Shown here: positions 7,284 to 15,444 of the stretch, in pieces
Position numbering within the stretch: position 1 is the first letter of the stretch
Layout of the letters: the number at the start of each line of letters is the position of its first letter
NCBI RefSeq assembly: GCF_000759435.1
Contig: NZ_JRJG01000050.1
Location: 16,710 to 80,709 of the forward strand
Direction of reading: 5' to 3'
Length of the DNA: 64,000 nucleotides
Origin: Hoeflea sp. BAL378
GTDB lineage: Bacteria > Pseudomonadota > Alphaproteobacteria > Rhizobiales > Rhizobiaceae
Position numbers and translations under genes: made by a program
Notes under the pieces: model-generated
Told to the model about the DNA's origin: nothing
What the model saw: the letters and a program-made list of their open reading frames with translations, nothing else
Databases searched by the model: none

Positions 7284-8606
7284 ATGTCCATGGATCGCCG
7301 AACCTTCCTTGCGGCAGCGGGCGCCCTGGCGGCGGCGCCGCTGACCGGGTGCGCCACACAGGAGGCGCCCGGACAGGCCATGGCGGCGCGCACCGTCGCG
7401 CCGCTCAAGCCGCTGAGCGCCACTTCGGTGTATGTGCCGGGATACATGCCGAACAAGGCGCAATCCGGCGGGGTGCCGCTCAAGGAGAACCGTTATTTCG
7501 CCCGCAACATCTCGGATCCGGAGCGGCCGTTCCGGCTCTTGACCCGGATCGGGATGGATGGCGAGGTCCGGCAGGCGCTGCTGCCCGCCGCCGCGCATGA
7601 TGTCGAGATCTCCCCCGATGGTTCGGTGGGCGTGATGTGCGGGTTCGAGGCGACCGACCAGGTTGCCTTCGATCCCGTCACTCTCGATCTCGCCGCTGTC
7701 GCGCCGTCCTTTTCCAAGGGCTGGCGCGGCGGCGGCCATGCCGCTTATCTCGCCACGGGGAAGACCGTGCTGCTGTCGGAGCGCGCGCCCCATGAAGGCC
7801 TGAGCAATAGCAGGCTGGAGGCGCATCACGGACGCATTACCATCCGCGACACCGATACCTTGAAGATCCGCGGCAGCTATTCCACCCATGGCATCGACCC
7901 GCACGACATCCGGCTGATCGAGGACGACCGCTATCTGGTCATCGCCAATTACGGGTCCCTGCCGAACGCCAGTTCCGGCAAGCTGGATGTCCCGCGCCAT
8001 GTGCACGAGGCCTGCGTCACCATCCTCGACATGAATGACGGCAAGCTCGTCGACAAGCGCGTCACCGATCGCCGCCGCACGGAGCTCAGGCACCTGGCGG
8101 CCGGCAAGCTCGACCGGATCTTTGCCATCCAGGCGCGGCTCGGCAGCGAGGCCGATCTGGCGCGCGAACTCGAGCCTGACCGCGAGGCCCAGGACGAGGA
8201 CATCACCTCCGAGCCCGGCATGTCCTACATGTCGGCGGCAACGCTGAAAATGGCGAGGGGGCGAGCGCCGCGCAGCATGGGAAGCCGCGGCGACATCGCC
8301 GAGATGCGCCACGGCCTGTCGATCCGCTATGACGCGCGCCACGACCAGGCCATCGCCAGCTATCCGAGCGCGCACCGGGTGATGGTGTTCGACGGGGCCT
8401 CGGGCGCGGTGCTGCAGTCCATCGACACGCGCAAGATGGGCCTTCGCTTTCCCTGCGGCATCACGCTCCTGCCCGACGGGGTGCATTATGCCGTGACCGG
8501 GTACTGGGAGAATCTGTTCGTGTTCGAACGCGGCAGCCACCGGCTCAACCGCGAGGCGTGCCTCTATCCGACCTTCTTCGGCCACAGCCACATCACCGCC
8601 GCCTGA
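7284..8606 (+). CDS. Tat-exported lipoprotein with DUF1513-like beta-propeller
   Basis: 440 residues. The N-terminus MDRRTFLAAAGALAAAPLTGC combines a twin-arginine motif (R5-R6) with a perfect lipobox LTGC (Cys23), so it should be exported folded and lipid-anchored. The body shows repeated propeller blades and the hallmarks of DUF1513 proteins: GGGHAAYL, STHGIDPHDIRLIEDDRYLVIANYG, ELRHLAAGKLDRIFAIQARLG, CGITLLPDGVHYAVTGYW. DUF1513 proteins are often found with imelysin-type iron-uptake genes, but none are present here. The start at 7284 is used; an ATG at 7290 is equally possible. The function is unknown, and cofactor or metal binding through the many His residues is speculation. Confidence 0.75.
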   Translation: MSMDRRTFLAAAGALAAAPLTGCATQEAPGQAMAARTVAPLKPLSATSVYVPGYMPNKAQSGGVPLKENRYFARNISDPERPFRLLTRIGMDGEVRQALLPAAAHDVEISPDGSVGVMCGFEATDQVAFDPVTLDLAAVAPSFSKGWRGGGHAAYLATGKTVLLSERAPHEGLSNSRLEAHHGRITIRDTDTLKIRGSYSTHGIDPHDIRLIEDDRYLVIANYGSLPNASSGKLDVPRHVHEACVTILDMNDGKLVDKRVTDRRRTELRHLAAGKLDRIFAIQARLGSEADLARELEPDREAQDEDITSEPGMSYMSAATLKMARGRAPRSMGSRGDIAEMRHGLSIRYDARHDQAIASYPSAHRVMVFDGASGAVLQSIDTRKMGLRFPCGITLLPDGVHYAVTGYWENLFVFERGSHRLNREACLYPTFFGHSHITAA

Positions 8607-8760
8607 GCGTCGTGCCTGCCCAGCGAGCGGAAACATTTCCTGCCACATGATTGTGCAAAGGCCTGTCGAGGCCTGTTGCCAAGGACCTCGGCGCGTTTTA
8701 TCATTTGGTCAAAAATAAGACGGGTTCAGTTCACATCATCGTCCAACAGGAGCGTCAGCC

Positions 8761-9798
8761 ATGACCAAGACGACTACAGCCGGCCGCCTCACTCTTCTCA
8801 GCCGTCGCCAGGTGCTGGCCGGAACGGCCGCGGCTGCGGCAGCCCTTTCCATGCCCGGCTTTCTCACCCGCGCCCGCGCCGAAGGGCCGGTGAAGGTGGC
8901 CGCGATCTACACCGTGCCGGTGGAGCAGCAATGGGTGAGCCGCATCCACAAGGCGGCCAATGCGGCGGTCGAACGCGGCGACATCGAGTATGTCTTCTCC
9001 GAAAACACCTCCAACAACGACTATGAGCGCGTCATGCGCGAATATGCCGAGGCCGGGCACGACCTGATCGTCGGCGAGGTCTTCGGCGTCGAGGACGCCG
9101 CCCGGATGGTGGCAGCGGACTATCCGGAAACCGCCTTCCTGATGGGCTCGAGCTTCCTGCCCAAGGACGACGCGCCGAACTTCGCGGTGTTCGACAACTA
9201 TATCCAGGACGCGTCCTACCTGTCCGGAATCATCGCCGGCGCGATGACGAAGTCCAAGAACATCGGCATGGTCGGCGGGTTCCCGATCCCCGAGGTCAAC
9301 CGGCTGATGCATGCCTTCATGGCGGGCGTCAAGGAAACCGCGCCGGACGCCAAGTTCCAGGTGGCCTTCATCGGCTCCTGGTTCGATCCGCCGAAGGCCA
9401 AGGAGACCGCCTTCGCCCAGATCGACGGCGGCGCCGACATTCTCTATGCCGAGCGCTTTGGCGTGTCCGACGCCGCCAAGGAGAAGGGCGTGCTGGCGAT
9501 CGGCAACGTGATCGACACCCAGGCCGATTATCCCGACACCGTGGTGGCCTCGGCGCTGTGGCATTTCGAGCCGACGCTCGATCACGCCATCGAGATGGTC
9601 AAGGCCGGCACCTTCAAGGCCGAGAACTACGGCGTCTATTCCTTCATGAAGGAGGGCGGCTCTTCGCTCGCGCCGCTCGGAACCTTCGAAGGCAAGGTCC
9701 CCGAAGAGGCGCTCAAGCTGGTCGCCGAACGCGAGGCGGCGATCAAGGACGGCTCCTTCATGGTCGAGATCAACGACGAAGAACCCAAGTCCAACTGA
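8761..9798 (+). CDS. BMP family ABC transporter substrate-binding protein
   Basis: 345 residues with a Tat-type signal (SRRQVLAGTAAAAAALSMPG, about 14-34) ending near ARA/EGPVKVAAIYT. The mature part matches the Bmp/PnrA-Med lipoprotein family that binds nucleosides or related purines in the periplasm: VGEVFGVEDAARMVAADYPET, FDNYIQDASYLSGIIAGAMTKSKNIGMVGGFPIPEVNRLMHAF and the duplicated lobes are recognisable. An ACAGGAG site precedes the ATG. Its stop overlaps the ATPase start (TGATG), so it heads a five-gene operon. The 154 bp upstream contain an AT-rich patch around 8698-8722 that may hold the promoter, but no clear -35/-10 pair. Confidence 0.92.
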   Translation: MTKTTTAGRLTLLSRRQVLAGTAAAAAALSMPGFLTRARAEGPVKVAAIYTVPVEQQWVSRIHKAANAAVERGDIEYVFSENTSNNDYERVMREYAEAGHDLIVGEVFGVEDAARMVAADYPETAFLMGSSFLPKDDAPNFAVFDNYIQDASYLSGIIAGAMTKSKNIGMVGGFPIPEVNRLMHAFMAGVKETAPDAKFQVAFIGSWFDPPKAKETAFAQIDGGADILYAERFGVSDAAKEKGVLAIGNVIDTQADYPDTVVASALWHFEPTLDHAIEMVKAGTFKAENYGVYSFMKEGGSSLAPLGTFEGKVPEEALKLVAEREAAIKDGSFMVEINDEEPKSN

Positions 9799-11348
9799 TG
9801 GACGATGCTCAGCGCCCGGAGGCGGAGATCGTTCTCCGCCTCTCGGGTATCACCAAACGGTTTGGACCGCTGGTCGCCAATGACGCGATCTCGCTCACGC
9901 TCCGGCGCGGCGAGGTCGTGGCGCTGCTCGGCGAAAATGGCGCCGGCAAGACGACGCTGATGAACATCCTGTTCGGCCACTACACCGCCGACGAAGGAGG
10001 GATCGAGGCTTTCGGCGCGCCCCTGCGGCCCGGAGACCCGAATGCCGCGCTGGCGGCGGGCATCGGCATGGTGCACCAGCACTTCACCCTGGCCGACCAG
10101 ATGACCGTGCTCGAAAACATCGTGCTCGGCACCCGCCCGCTCTGGTCGTTCAACCTCGGCAAGGCCGCCGCGCGCAAAAGGATCCGCAAGCTCGCGGCCG
10201 ACTACGGGCTCGAGGTCGAGCCCGACCGGATGATCACCGAGCTGTCGGTGGGCGAGCGGCAGCGTGTCGAAATTCTCAAGGCGCTCTACCGCGAGGCGCG
10301 CATCCTGATCCTCGACGAACCCACCGCGGTGCTGACGCCGATGGAGACGCAGGCGCTGTTCGCCACGCTCAAGAAGCTGGTGGCGGCGGGATTGTCGGTG
10401 ATCTTCATCTCGCACAAGCTCGGCGAAGTGCAGTCGGTCTCCGATCGCGTCGTCGTGCTGCGCGGCGGCAAGCTTGCCGGCGAGCGCACAACGTCGGAGG
10501 CGACGCGGCGGGAACTGGCGGAACTGATGGTGGGCGGGCAGTTGCCGGTCAACGAGATCGGGCCGCCGAGCCCCGGCGCCATCCTGTTCGAGCTCAGGGG
10601 CGTTTCCACCCGCAGCACCGGTGGCGCCGCGCTCAGGCAGGTGTCGATCGGGTTGCGCGGCGGCGAAATCACCGGTCTCGCCGGCATCTCCGGCAATGGC
10701 CAGGCGGCGCTGGCGGCGCTGATCGCGGGTACGGTCGAGGCTTCCCAGGGCGATATCATCGTGCATGGCGAGACGATCGCGCACTGGTCGCCGCGCGCGG
10801 CGCTGGACAAGGGGCTGGGCCGCATCCCCGAGGACCGGCACGCCACCGGCATGATCGGCGACATGAGCGTGGCCGAGAACGTGATTTCGGAAGCCTATCG
10901 CAGTCCGCGGTTTTCCCGGTTCGGGTTCCTGGACTGGAAGGCCGCCGCGTCTTTCGCAGCCGACATCATCAAGGCCTATGACGTCAAATGCCCGTCGCCC
11001 GAAGCGCGCGTGCGGCTACTGTCGGGCGGCAACATGCAGAAGCTGATCCTCGGCCGGGCGCTCGACGGCGGCCCGGACATCATTCTCGCCAGCCAGCCGA
11101 CGCGAGGCCTCGATGTCGGCGCGGTGGCCTATGTGCATGCGCGGCTGATCGAGGCGCGCGACCGGGGCGCCGCCGTGCTGCTGATCTCGGAGGATCTCGA
11201 CGAGATCCAGACGCTCTCCGACCGGATAGTCGTGATCCACCGCGGGCACCTGTCCAGGCCCTCGGCGCGCGGCGAACTCAGCGTCATGGAACTGGGCGAA
11301 CTGTTGGCGGGTCACGGCCACGACGAAGGGGCACATCATGTGGCTTGA
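9798..11348 (+). CDS. ABC transporter ATP-binding protein, two-domain nucleoside/BMP type
   Basis: 516 residues with two fused ATPase domains in the RbsA/YufO arrangement. The first domain has Walker A GENGAGKTT (about 45-53), signature LSVGERQR and Walker B ILILDEPTAVLTP. The second has a degenerate Walker A (GISGNGQAALA), signature LLSGGNMQKLI and Walker B IILASQPTRGLD, as usual for this family, where only one site hydrolyses ATP well. The frame is open about 80 codons upstream, but the true N-terminus starts at the ATG overlapping the binding-protein stop. It powers the two permeases encoded next. Confidence 0.93.
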   Translation: MDDAQRPEAEIVLRLSGITKRFGPLVANDAISLTLRRGEVVALLGENGAGKTTLMNILFGHYTADEGGIEAFGAPLRPGDPNAALAAGIGMVHQHFTLADQMTVLENIVLGTRPLWSFNLGKAAARKRIRKLAADYGLEVEPDRMITELSVGERQRVEILKALYREARILILDEPTAVLTPMETQALFATLKKLVAAGLSVIFISHKLGEVQSVSDRVVVLRGGKLAGERTTSEATRRELAELMVGGQLPVNEIGPPSPGAILFELRGVSTRSTGGAALRQVSIGLRGGEITGLAGISGNGQAALAALIAGTVEASQGDIIVHGETIAHWSPRAALDKGLGRIPEDRHATGMIGDMSVAENVISEAYRSPRFSRFGFLDWKAAASFAADIIKAYDVKCPSPEARVRLLSGGNMQKLILGRALDGGPDIILASQPTRGLDVGAVAYVHARLIEARDRGAAVLLISEDLDEIQTLSDRIVVIHRGHLSRPSARGELSVMELGELLAGHGHDEGAHHVA

Positions 11349-12387
11349 GCCGAGAGCCTCGACCTCCGGAGCAGCCACGATCCTGTGGCCGGCTGGCGCG
11401 ATCCTGGCGACGGTCGTGTTCTCCTCGGTTCTCGTGATGATCGCCGGGGCCTCGCCGCTCACGGTGTTCTGGCTGGTGGCCAAGGGGGCGGCGGGATCGC
11501 AGTTCGCGTTGCTCGAGACGCTGACCCGGGCCACGCCGCTGATCTTCACCGGGCTCGCGGTAGCGGTCGCCTTCCGGGCGCGGCTGTGGAACATCGGCGC
11601 GGAGGCGCAGCTCTATCTCGGCGCGGTGATGACGGTGGTGCTGGGCACCGGCGCGGTCACGCTTCCCTCGGCGGGGCTGATCCCGCTGATCATGCTTGCG
11701 GCCATGCTCACCGGCGCACTCGCCCTGCTCGGACCTGCCATCCTCAAGACACGGTTCGGCGTCGATGAGGTGGTCACCACGCTTCTCCTGAATTTCATCG
11801 TCCTGCTGTTCGTCTCGATGCTGCTCGAAGGCCCGCTCAAGGATCCGACGGGCCTAGGCTGGCCGCAATCCAAACGGGTGATCGCGGAGGCGCAACTGCC
11901 GCGGCTGATCAAGGGCAAGCGGCTGCATTTCGGCTTCGTGCTGGCCATTGTCTCGGCCGTCATCGTCTGGGTGATCATGAAGAAGACCGTGCTCGGCTAC
12001 GAAATGCGCGCGGTCGGGCACAATGCGGAGGCCGCGCGGTTCGCGGGCATTCCGGTCAACCGGGTGATCGCCAAGACGGCGCTGTTGTCGGGTGGCCTCG
12101 CCGCGCTGGCGGGTTTCTCCGAAGTCGCCGGCCTCAAGGGCAACCTGACGCTCGACCTGTCGCCGGGCTACGGCTACACCGGAATCGTCGTCGCCATGCT
12201 CGCCATGCTCAATCCGCTCGGCGTCATCGCTGCGGCGATCTTCGTCGCCGGCATCTTTGTCGGCGCCGACGCCATGAGCCGGAGCGCCAATGTGCCGAGC
12301 TACATCGCAGAGGTGATGGTGGCGACCTCGCTTCTGACCATGGTCGCGGCGATCATGCTGATGCGCTACCGCGTGCGCTGGAGATGA
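11338..12387 (+). CDS. ABC transporter permease, BMP/nucleoside type (subunit 1)
   Basis: 349 residues, hydrophobic throughout with roughly nine or ten membrane spans. The family motif GLAVAVAFRARLWNIGAEAQLYLGA is the coupling region found in YufP/BmpB-type permeases of the branched-chain/ribose permease superfamily; GYEMRAVGHNAEAARFAGIPVNR is the second conserved cytoplasmic loop. Its start overlaps the ATPase stop by 11 bp, indicating coupled translation. The second permease begins 4 bp after its end. Confidence 0.92.
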   Translation: MWLEPRASTSGAATILWPAGAILATVVFSSVLVMIAGASPLTVFWLVAKGAAGSQFALLETLTRATPLIFTGLAVAVAFRARLWNIGAEAQLYLGAVMTVVLGTGAVTLPSAGLIPLIMLAAMLTGALALLGPAILKTRFGVDEVVTTLLLNFIVLLFVSMLLEGPLKDPTGLGWPQSKRVIAEAQLPRLIKGKRLHFGFVLAIVSAVIVWVIMKKTVLGYEMRAVGHNAEAARFAGIPVNRVIAKTALLSGGLAALAGFSEVAGLKGNLTLDLSPGYGYTGIVVAMLAMLNPLGVIAAAIFVAGIFVGADAMSRSANVPSYIAEVMVATSLLTMVAAIMLMRYRVRWR

Positions 12388-12391
12388 CCCG

Positions 12392-13336
12392 ATGACCGAG
12401 GCTTTCGAGATCCTGTTCACCGCCAGCTTCTGGGTCGCCGCCATCCGCATCGCCTCGCCGCTGATCTTCGCCACGATGGGCGAGCTGATCTGCGAGCGCG
12501 CCGGCGTGCTCAATCTCGGCATCGAGGGCATCATGGTGGCCGGCGCATTCTCCGGCTGGTTCACGGTCTACATGGGCGGGGATCTCTGGACCGGGGTGCT
12601 GGTGGCGGCAATGACCGGGGCGCTGTTCGGGCTGCTGCACGGTTTTCTCACGGTGCCGCTGGGCCTGTCGCAGCATGTGACCGGCATCGGCATCACGCTG
12701 CTCGCCTCGAGCCTCACCTATTTCACCTACCGCATCCTGCTGCCGGAGGTGACCTCGCCGCCGAAGATCGAGCCGTTCCAGCCCTTCGCGGTTCCTGTTC
12801 TGTCGGACATTCCGGTGCTGGGGCCGGCGCTGTTCAACCAGACGCCGCTCACCTATCTCGCCTATCTCACGGTGGCGGCCGTCGCCTTCATGCTCTACCG
12901 CACCCCGGTGGGCGTGGCGGTGCGGGCGGTGGGCGAAAATCCCTCGGCGGTGGAGGCGCAGGGCATTTCGGTGACAGCGGTCAGGATCGGCGCGGTGATG
13001 GCGGGCTCGGCGCTGATGGCGATCGGCGGCGCGTTCCTGACCATGTCCGCCTTCAATTCGTTCTTCTTCGAGATGATCAACGGTCGCGGCTGGATCGCCA
13101 TCGCGCTGGTGGTGTTCGGCTCCTGGCGGCCTGGTAAGGCCTTGATCGGGGCCATCCTGTTTGCCGCCTTCGACGCCTACCAGGTGCGGCTGCAGCAGAT
13201 CACCGGCGGCGTCATCCCCTACCAGATCTTCCTGATGATGCCCTTCGTGCTGTCGATCGTGGCGCTGGTCGTCGTCGCAAGGCGCGCGACCTATCCGAAG
13301 GCGCTGATGATCCCCTACCAGAAAGGCGAAAGATGA
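12392..13336 (+). CDS. ABC transporter permease, BMP/nucleoside type (subunit 2)
   Basis: 314 residues, multi-span membrane protein of the YufQ type. ATMGELICERAGVLNLGIEGIMVAGAF is the conserved N-terminal coupling motif, and VGVAVRAVGENPSAVEAQGISV the second loop. It forms a heterodimeric channel with the preceding permease. The last codons overlap the amidohydrolase start (ATGA, 13333-13336), placing the enzyme in the same operon and implying that the imported molecule is its substrate. Confidence 0.92.
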   Translation: MTEAFEILFTASFWVAAIRIASPLIFATMGELICERAGVLNLGIEGIMVAGAFSGWFTVYMGGDLWTGVLVAAMTGALFGLLHGFLTVPLGLSQHVTGIGITLLASSLTYFTYRILLPEVTSPPKIEPFQPFAVPVLSDIPVLGPALFNQTPLTYLAYLTVAAVAFMLYRTPVGVAVRAVGENPSAVEAQGISVTAVRIGAVMAGSALMAIGGAFLTMSAFNSFFFEMINGRGWIAIALVVFGSWRPGKALIGAILFAAFDAYQVRLQQITGGVIPYQIFLMMPFVLSIVALVVVARRATYPKALMIPYQKGER

Positions 13337-14622
13337 GTTTCGACATCCTGCTCAAGGGCGGCGTGCTGCCTGACGGAACGCGCGCCGACATCGGCATCAC
13401 CGGCGACCGGATCGCGGCGATCGCGCCCGGCATCGAGGCGGAAGCCGGAGAGACCATCAATGTCGCGGGCAACCTGGTCTCGCCGCCCTTTGTCGACCCG
13501 CATTTCCACATGGACGCGACGCTGTCCTATGGCCTGCCGCGGATCAACGCCTCGGGCACGCTGCTCGAAGGCATCGGCCTGTGGGGCGAGCTCAAGCCGC
13601 TGTTGACGCATGAGGCGGTGAAGAGCCGTGCGCTTGCCTATTGCGACTGGGCCGCGTCGATGGGGCTGCTCGCGATCCGCACCCATGTCGATGTCTGCGA
13701 CGACCGGCTGCTCGCCGTCGAGGCGCTCATCGAGGTCCGGCAGGAGATCTCGCACTACATCGACCTGCAGCTTGTGGCGTTCCCGCAGGACGGGCTCTAC
13801 CGCTCGCCCAAGGCCCTGGAAAACACCATCAGGGCGCTCGATCTCGGCGTCGATGTGGTCGGCGGCATCCCGCATTTCGAACGCACCATGGCGGACGGCC
13901 GCGCCTCGGTCACGGAACTGTGCGAAATGGCGGCCCGGCGGGGCCTGATGGTCGACATGCATTGCGACGAGACTGACGATCCGCTGTCGCGGCACATCGA
14001 GCAACTGGCCTACGAGACCCAGCGGCTCGGGCTGCAGGGCCGGGTGGCCGGATCGCACCTGACCTCGATGCATTCGATGGACAATTACTACGTCTCCAAG
14101 CTGCTGCCGCTGATGGCGGAAGCGGAGGTTGCGGCGATCCCCAATCCGCTGATCAACATCACGCTGCAGGGACGGCACGACACCTATCCCAAGCGGCGCG
14201 GCATGACCCGGGTGCCGGAAATGCTCAGCCACGGCATCCGCGTCGGCTTCGGCCAGGATTGCGTGCTCGATCCCTGGTATTCGCTCGGCACCGCCGACAT
14301 GCTGGACGTGGCCTTCATGGGGCTGCATGTGGCGCAGATGACCAGTCCCGCCGCCATGCGCCGCTGCTACGACATGGTCACCACGGAAAGCGCCGCCATC
14401 ATGGGGCTAGAGGGCTACGGTCTCGAGGTCGGCAAGCGGGCGGACCTGGTGGTGCTCGACGCAGGCGACCCGGTGGAGGCGATCCGACTCCGGGCCACGC
14501 GGCTCCTGGTGATGGCGCGGGGCAGGGTGATCGCCCGCCTGGAGCGCTCACCGATGCGGCTTGCCATTCCCGGACGAGAAGGCGAGATCGACCGGCGTTT
14601 TACGGTTCCCGCACGGGAGTGA
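13333..14622 (+). CDS. Cytosine deaminase-like metal-dependent amidohydrolase
   Basis: 429 residues, the size of CodA-type amidohydrolases. The metal site follows the cytosine-deaminase order: DPHFHMD (first two His), a mid-barrel HCDETDD, SHLTSMHS, and the catalytic Asp in GFGQDCVLDPWYSLG. The E. coli enzyme also carries the wording VDPWY after its catalytic Asp. The C-terminus LEVGKRADLVVLDAGDPVEAI closes the beta-sandwich. The enzyme removes ammonia from a ring amide such as cytosine, although related members act on N-isopropylammelide or creatinine. It is translationally coupled to a BMP-type importer. The substrate is therefore probably a nucleobase or similar heterocycle, but I cannot name it. 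Confidence 0.85.
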   Translation: MSFDILLKGGVLPDGTRADIGITGDRIAAIAPGIEAEAGETINVAGNLVSPPFVDPHFHMDATLSYGLPRINASGTLLEGIGLWGELKPLLTHEAVKSRALAYCDWAASMGLLAIRTHVDVCDDRLLAVEALIEVRQEISHYIDLQLVAFPQDGLYRSPKALENTIRALDLGVDVVGGIPHFERTMADGRASVTELCEMAARRGLMVDMHCDETDDPLSRHIEQLAYETQRLGLQGRVAGSHLTSMHSMDNYYVSKLLPLMAEAEVAAIPNPLINITLQGRHDTYPKRRGMTRVPEMLSHGIRVGFGQDCVLDPWYSLGTADMLDVAFMGLHVAQMTSPAAMRRCYDMVTTESAAIMGLEGYGLEVGKRADLVVLDAGDPVEAIRLRATRLLVMARGRVIARLERSPMRLAIPGREGEIDRRFTVPARE

Positions 14623-14721
14623 GGCAGACCGGGACATCCGGAAGCCGGCGGGATTAACATTTGTGAAAGCGCACTGGTCTAAAGTCCGGGGGTATAGTTC
14701 TGCGTAAAAGGTGCTCCCCGT

Positions 14722-15417
14722 ATGGCCGCTGCAAAGCGCCGATTGTTTCAAGCGTTCAAGATTTCCCGGAAGCTCGCGCTTCTCTCGGGCGGATTCCTGC
14801 TTGTGCTCGGGGCCTCAGGAACGGCCGCGCTGGTGTTCGCGCCGGCCATGTCCGGCTCCGAAAGCGAAGCCGGCGGGCATTGCAAGACACTCTATCAATC
14901 CGAGTTCCGACGCGGCGAGGAAAAGCGCCTCATCGCCGTGATCTCCACCGATGACCGGGAGCCGCTCGCCCGTGTCCGGACCGGGGTGCGGATCGCCCGG
15001 CATCTGGCCGAGACGCTGCGTCCGGATCTCGTGATCGTCCAGGTCGCCGATCATCACGGGCCGACCCTGCGCGCGGAGCTTCGGGGTCAGGCGATCGGCG
15101 CGGAAATCGTCCATGCGCCCAATCCGGGCAAAACCATGGCGACCACCAAACCCTGGGAAGCGCGTTACGTCGACACGGTCGCCACGGACACCGGCTATTA
15201 TTTCGGACCCCGCGTCGACATGCGCCTGGTGGAGCTTGAAACCGTCAATCACGAGATCGAACTGGTCGAGGGATGCGACGGCGATGTGGTTGCCGAAGAC
15301 CCGCAGACGGTGTCGGCCGGCGGCCACGGGGAACCGGCGGCCAGCGGGCATGCAGAGCCCCCCGCTGGCGGCCACGACAAGCCTGCCGCCGGGCACGACG
15401 CAGCCCCCAGCCACTGA
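14722..15417 (+). CDS. Membrane-anchored protein with histidine-rich tail, unknown
   Basis: 231 residues. A basic N-terminus (AAAKRRLFQAFKISRK) precedes one membrane segment, LALLSGGFLLVLGASGTAALVF (about 18-39), so the rest is probably periplasmic. The central region about 50-195 (ISTDDREPLARVRTGVRIAR, RPDLVIVQVADHHGP) is alpha/beta-like but matches no family I know. The last 35 residues are a degenerate repeat of Gly-His plus Pro/Ala, with seven His residues, as in metal-binding or flexible linker tails. It stands alone, with convergent lysS 27 bp downstream. Cys53 and one near residue 188 could form a disulphide. Function unknown. Confidence 0.7.
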   Translation: MAAAKRRLFQAFKISRKLALLSGGFLLVLGASGTAALVFAPAMSGSESEAGGHCKTLYQSEFRRGEEKRLIAVISTDDREPLARVRTGVRIARHLAETLRPDLVIVQVADHHGPTLRAELRGQAIGAEIVHAPNPGKTMATTKPWEARYVDTVATDTGYYFGPRVDMRLVELETVNHEIELVEGCDGDVVAEDPQTVSAGGHGEPAASGHAEPPAGGHDKPAAGHDAAPSH

Positions 15418-15444
15418 GCCAGTTTAACCTGGACGGGAAAGCGC

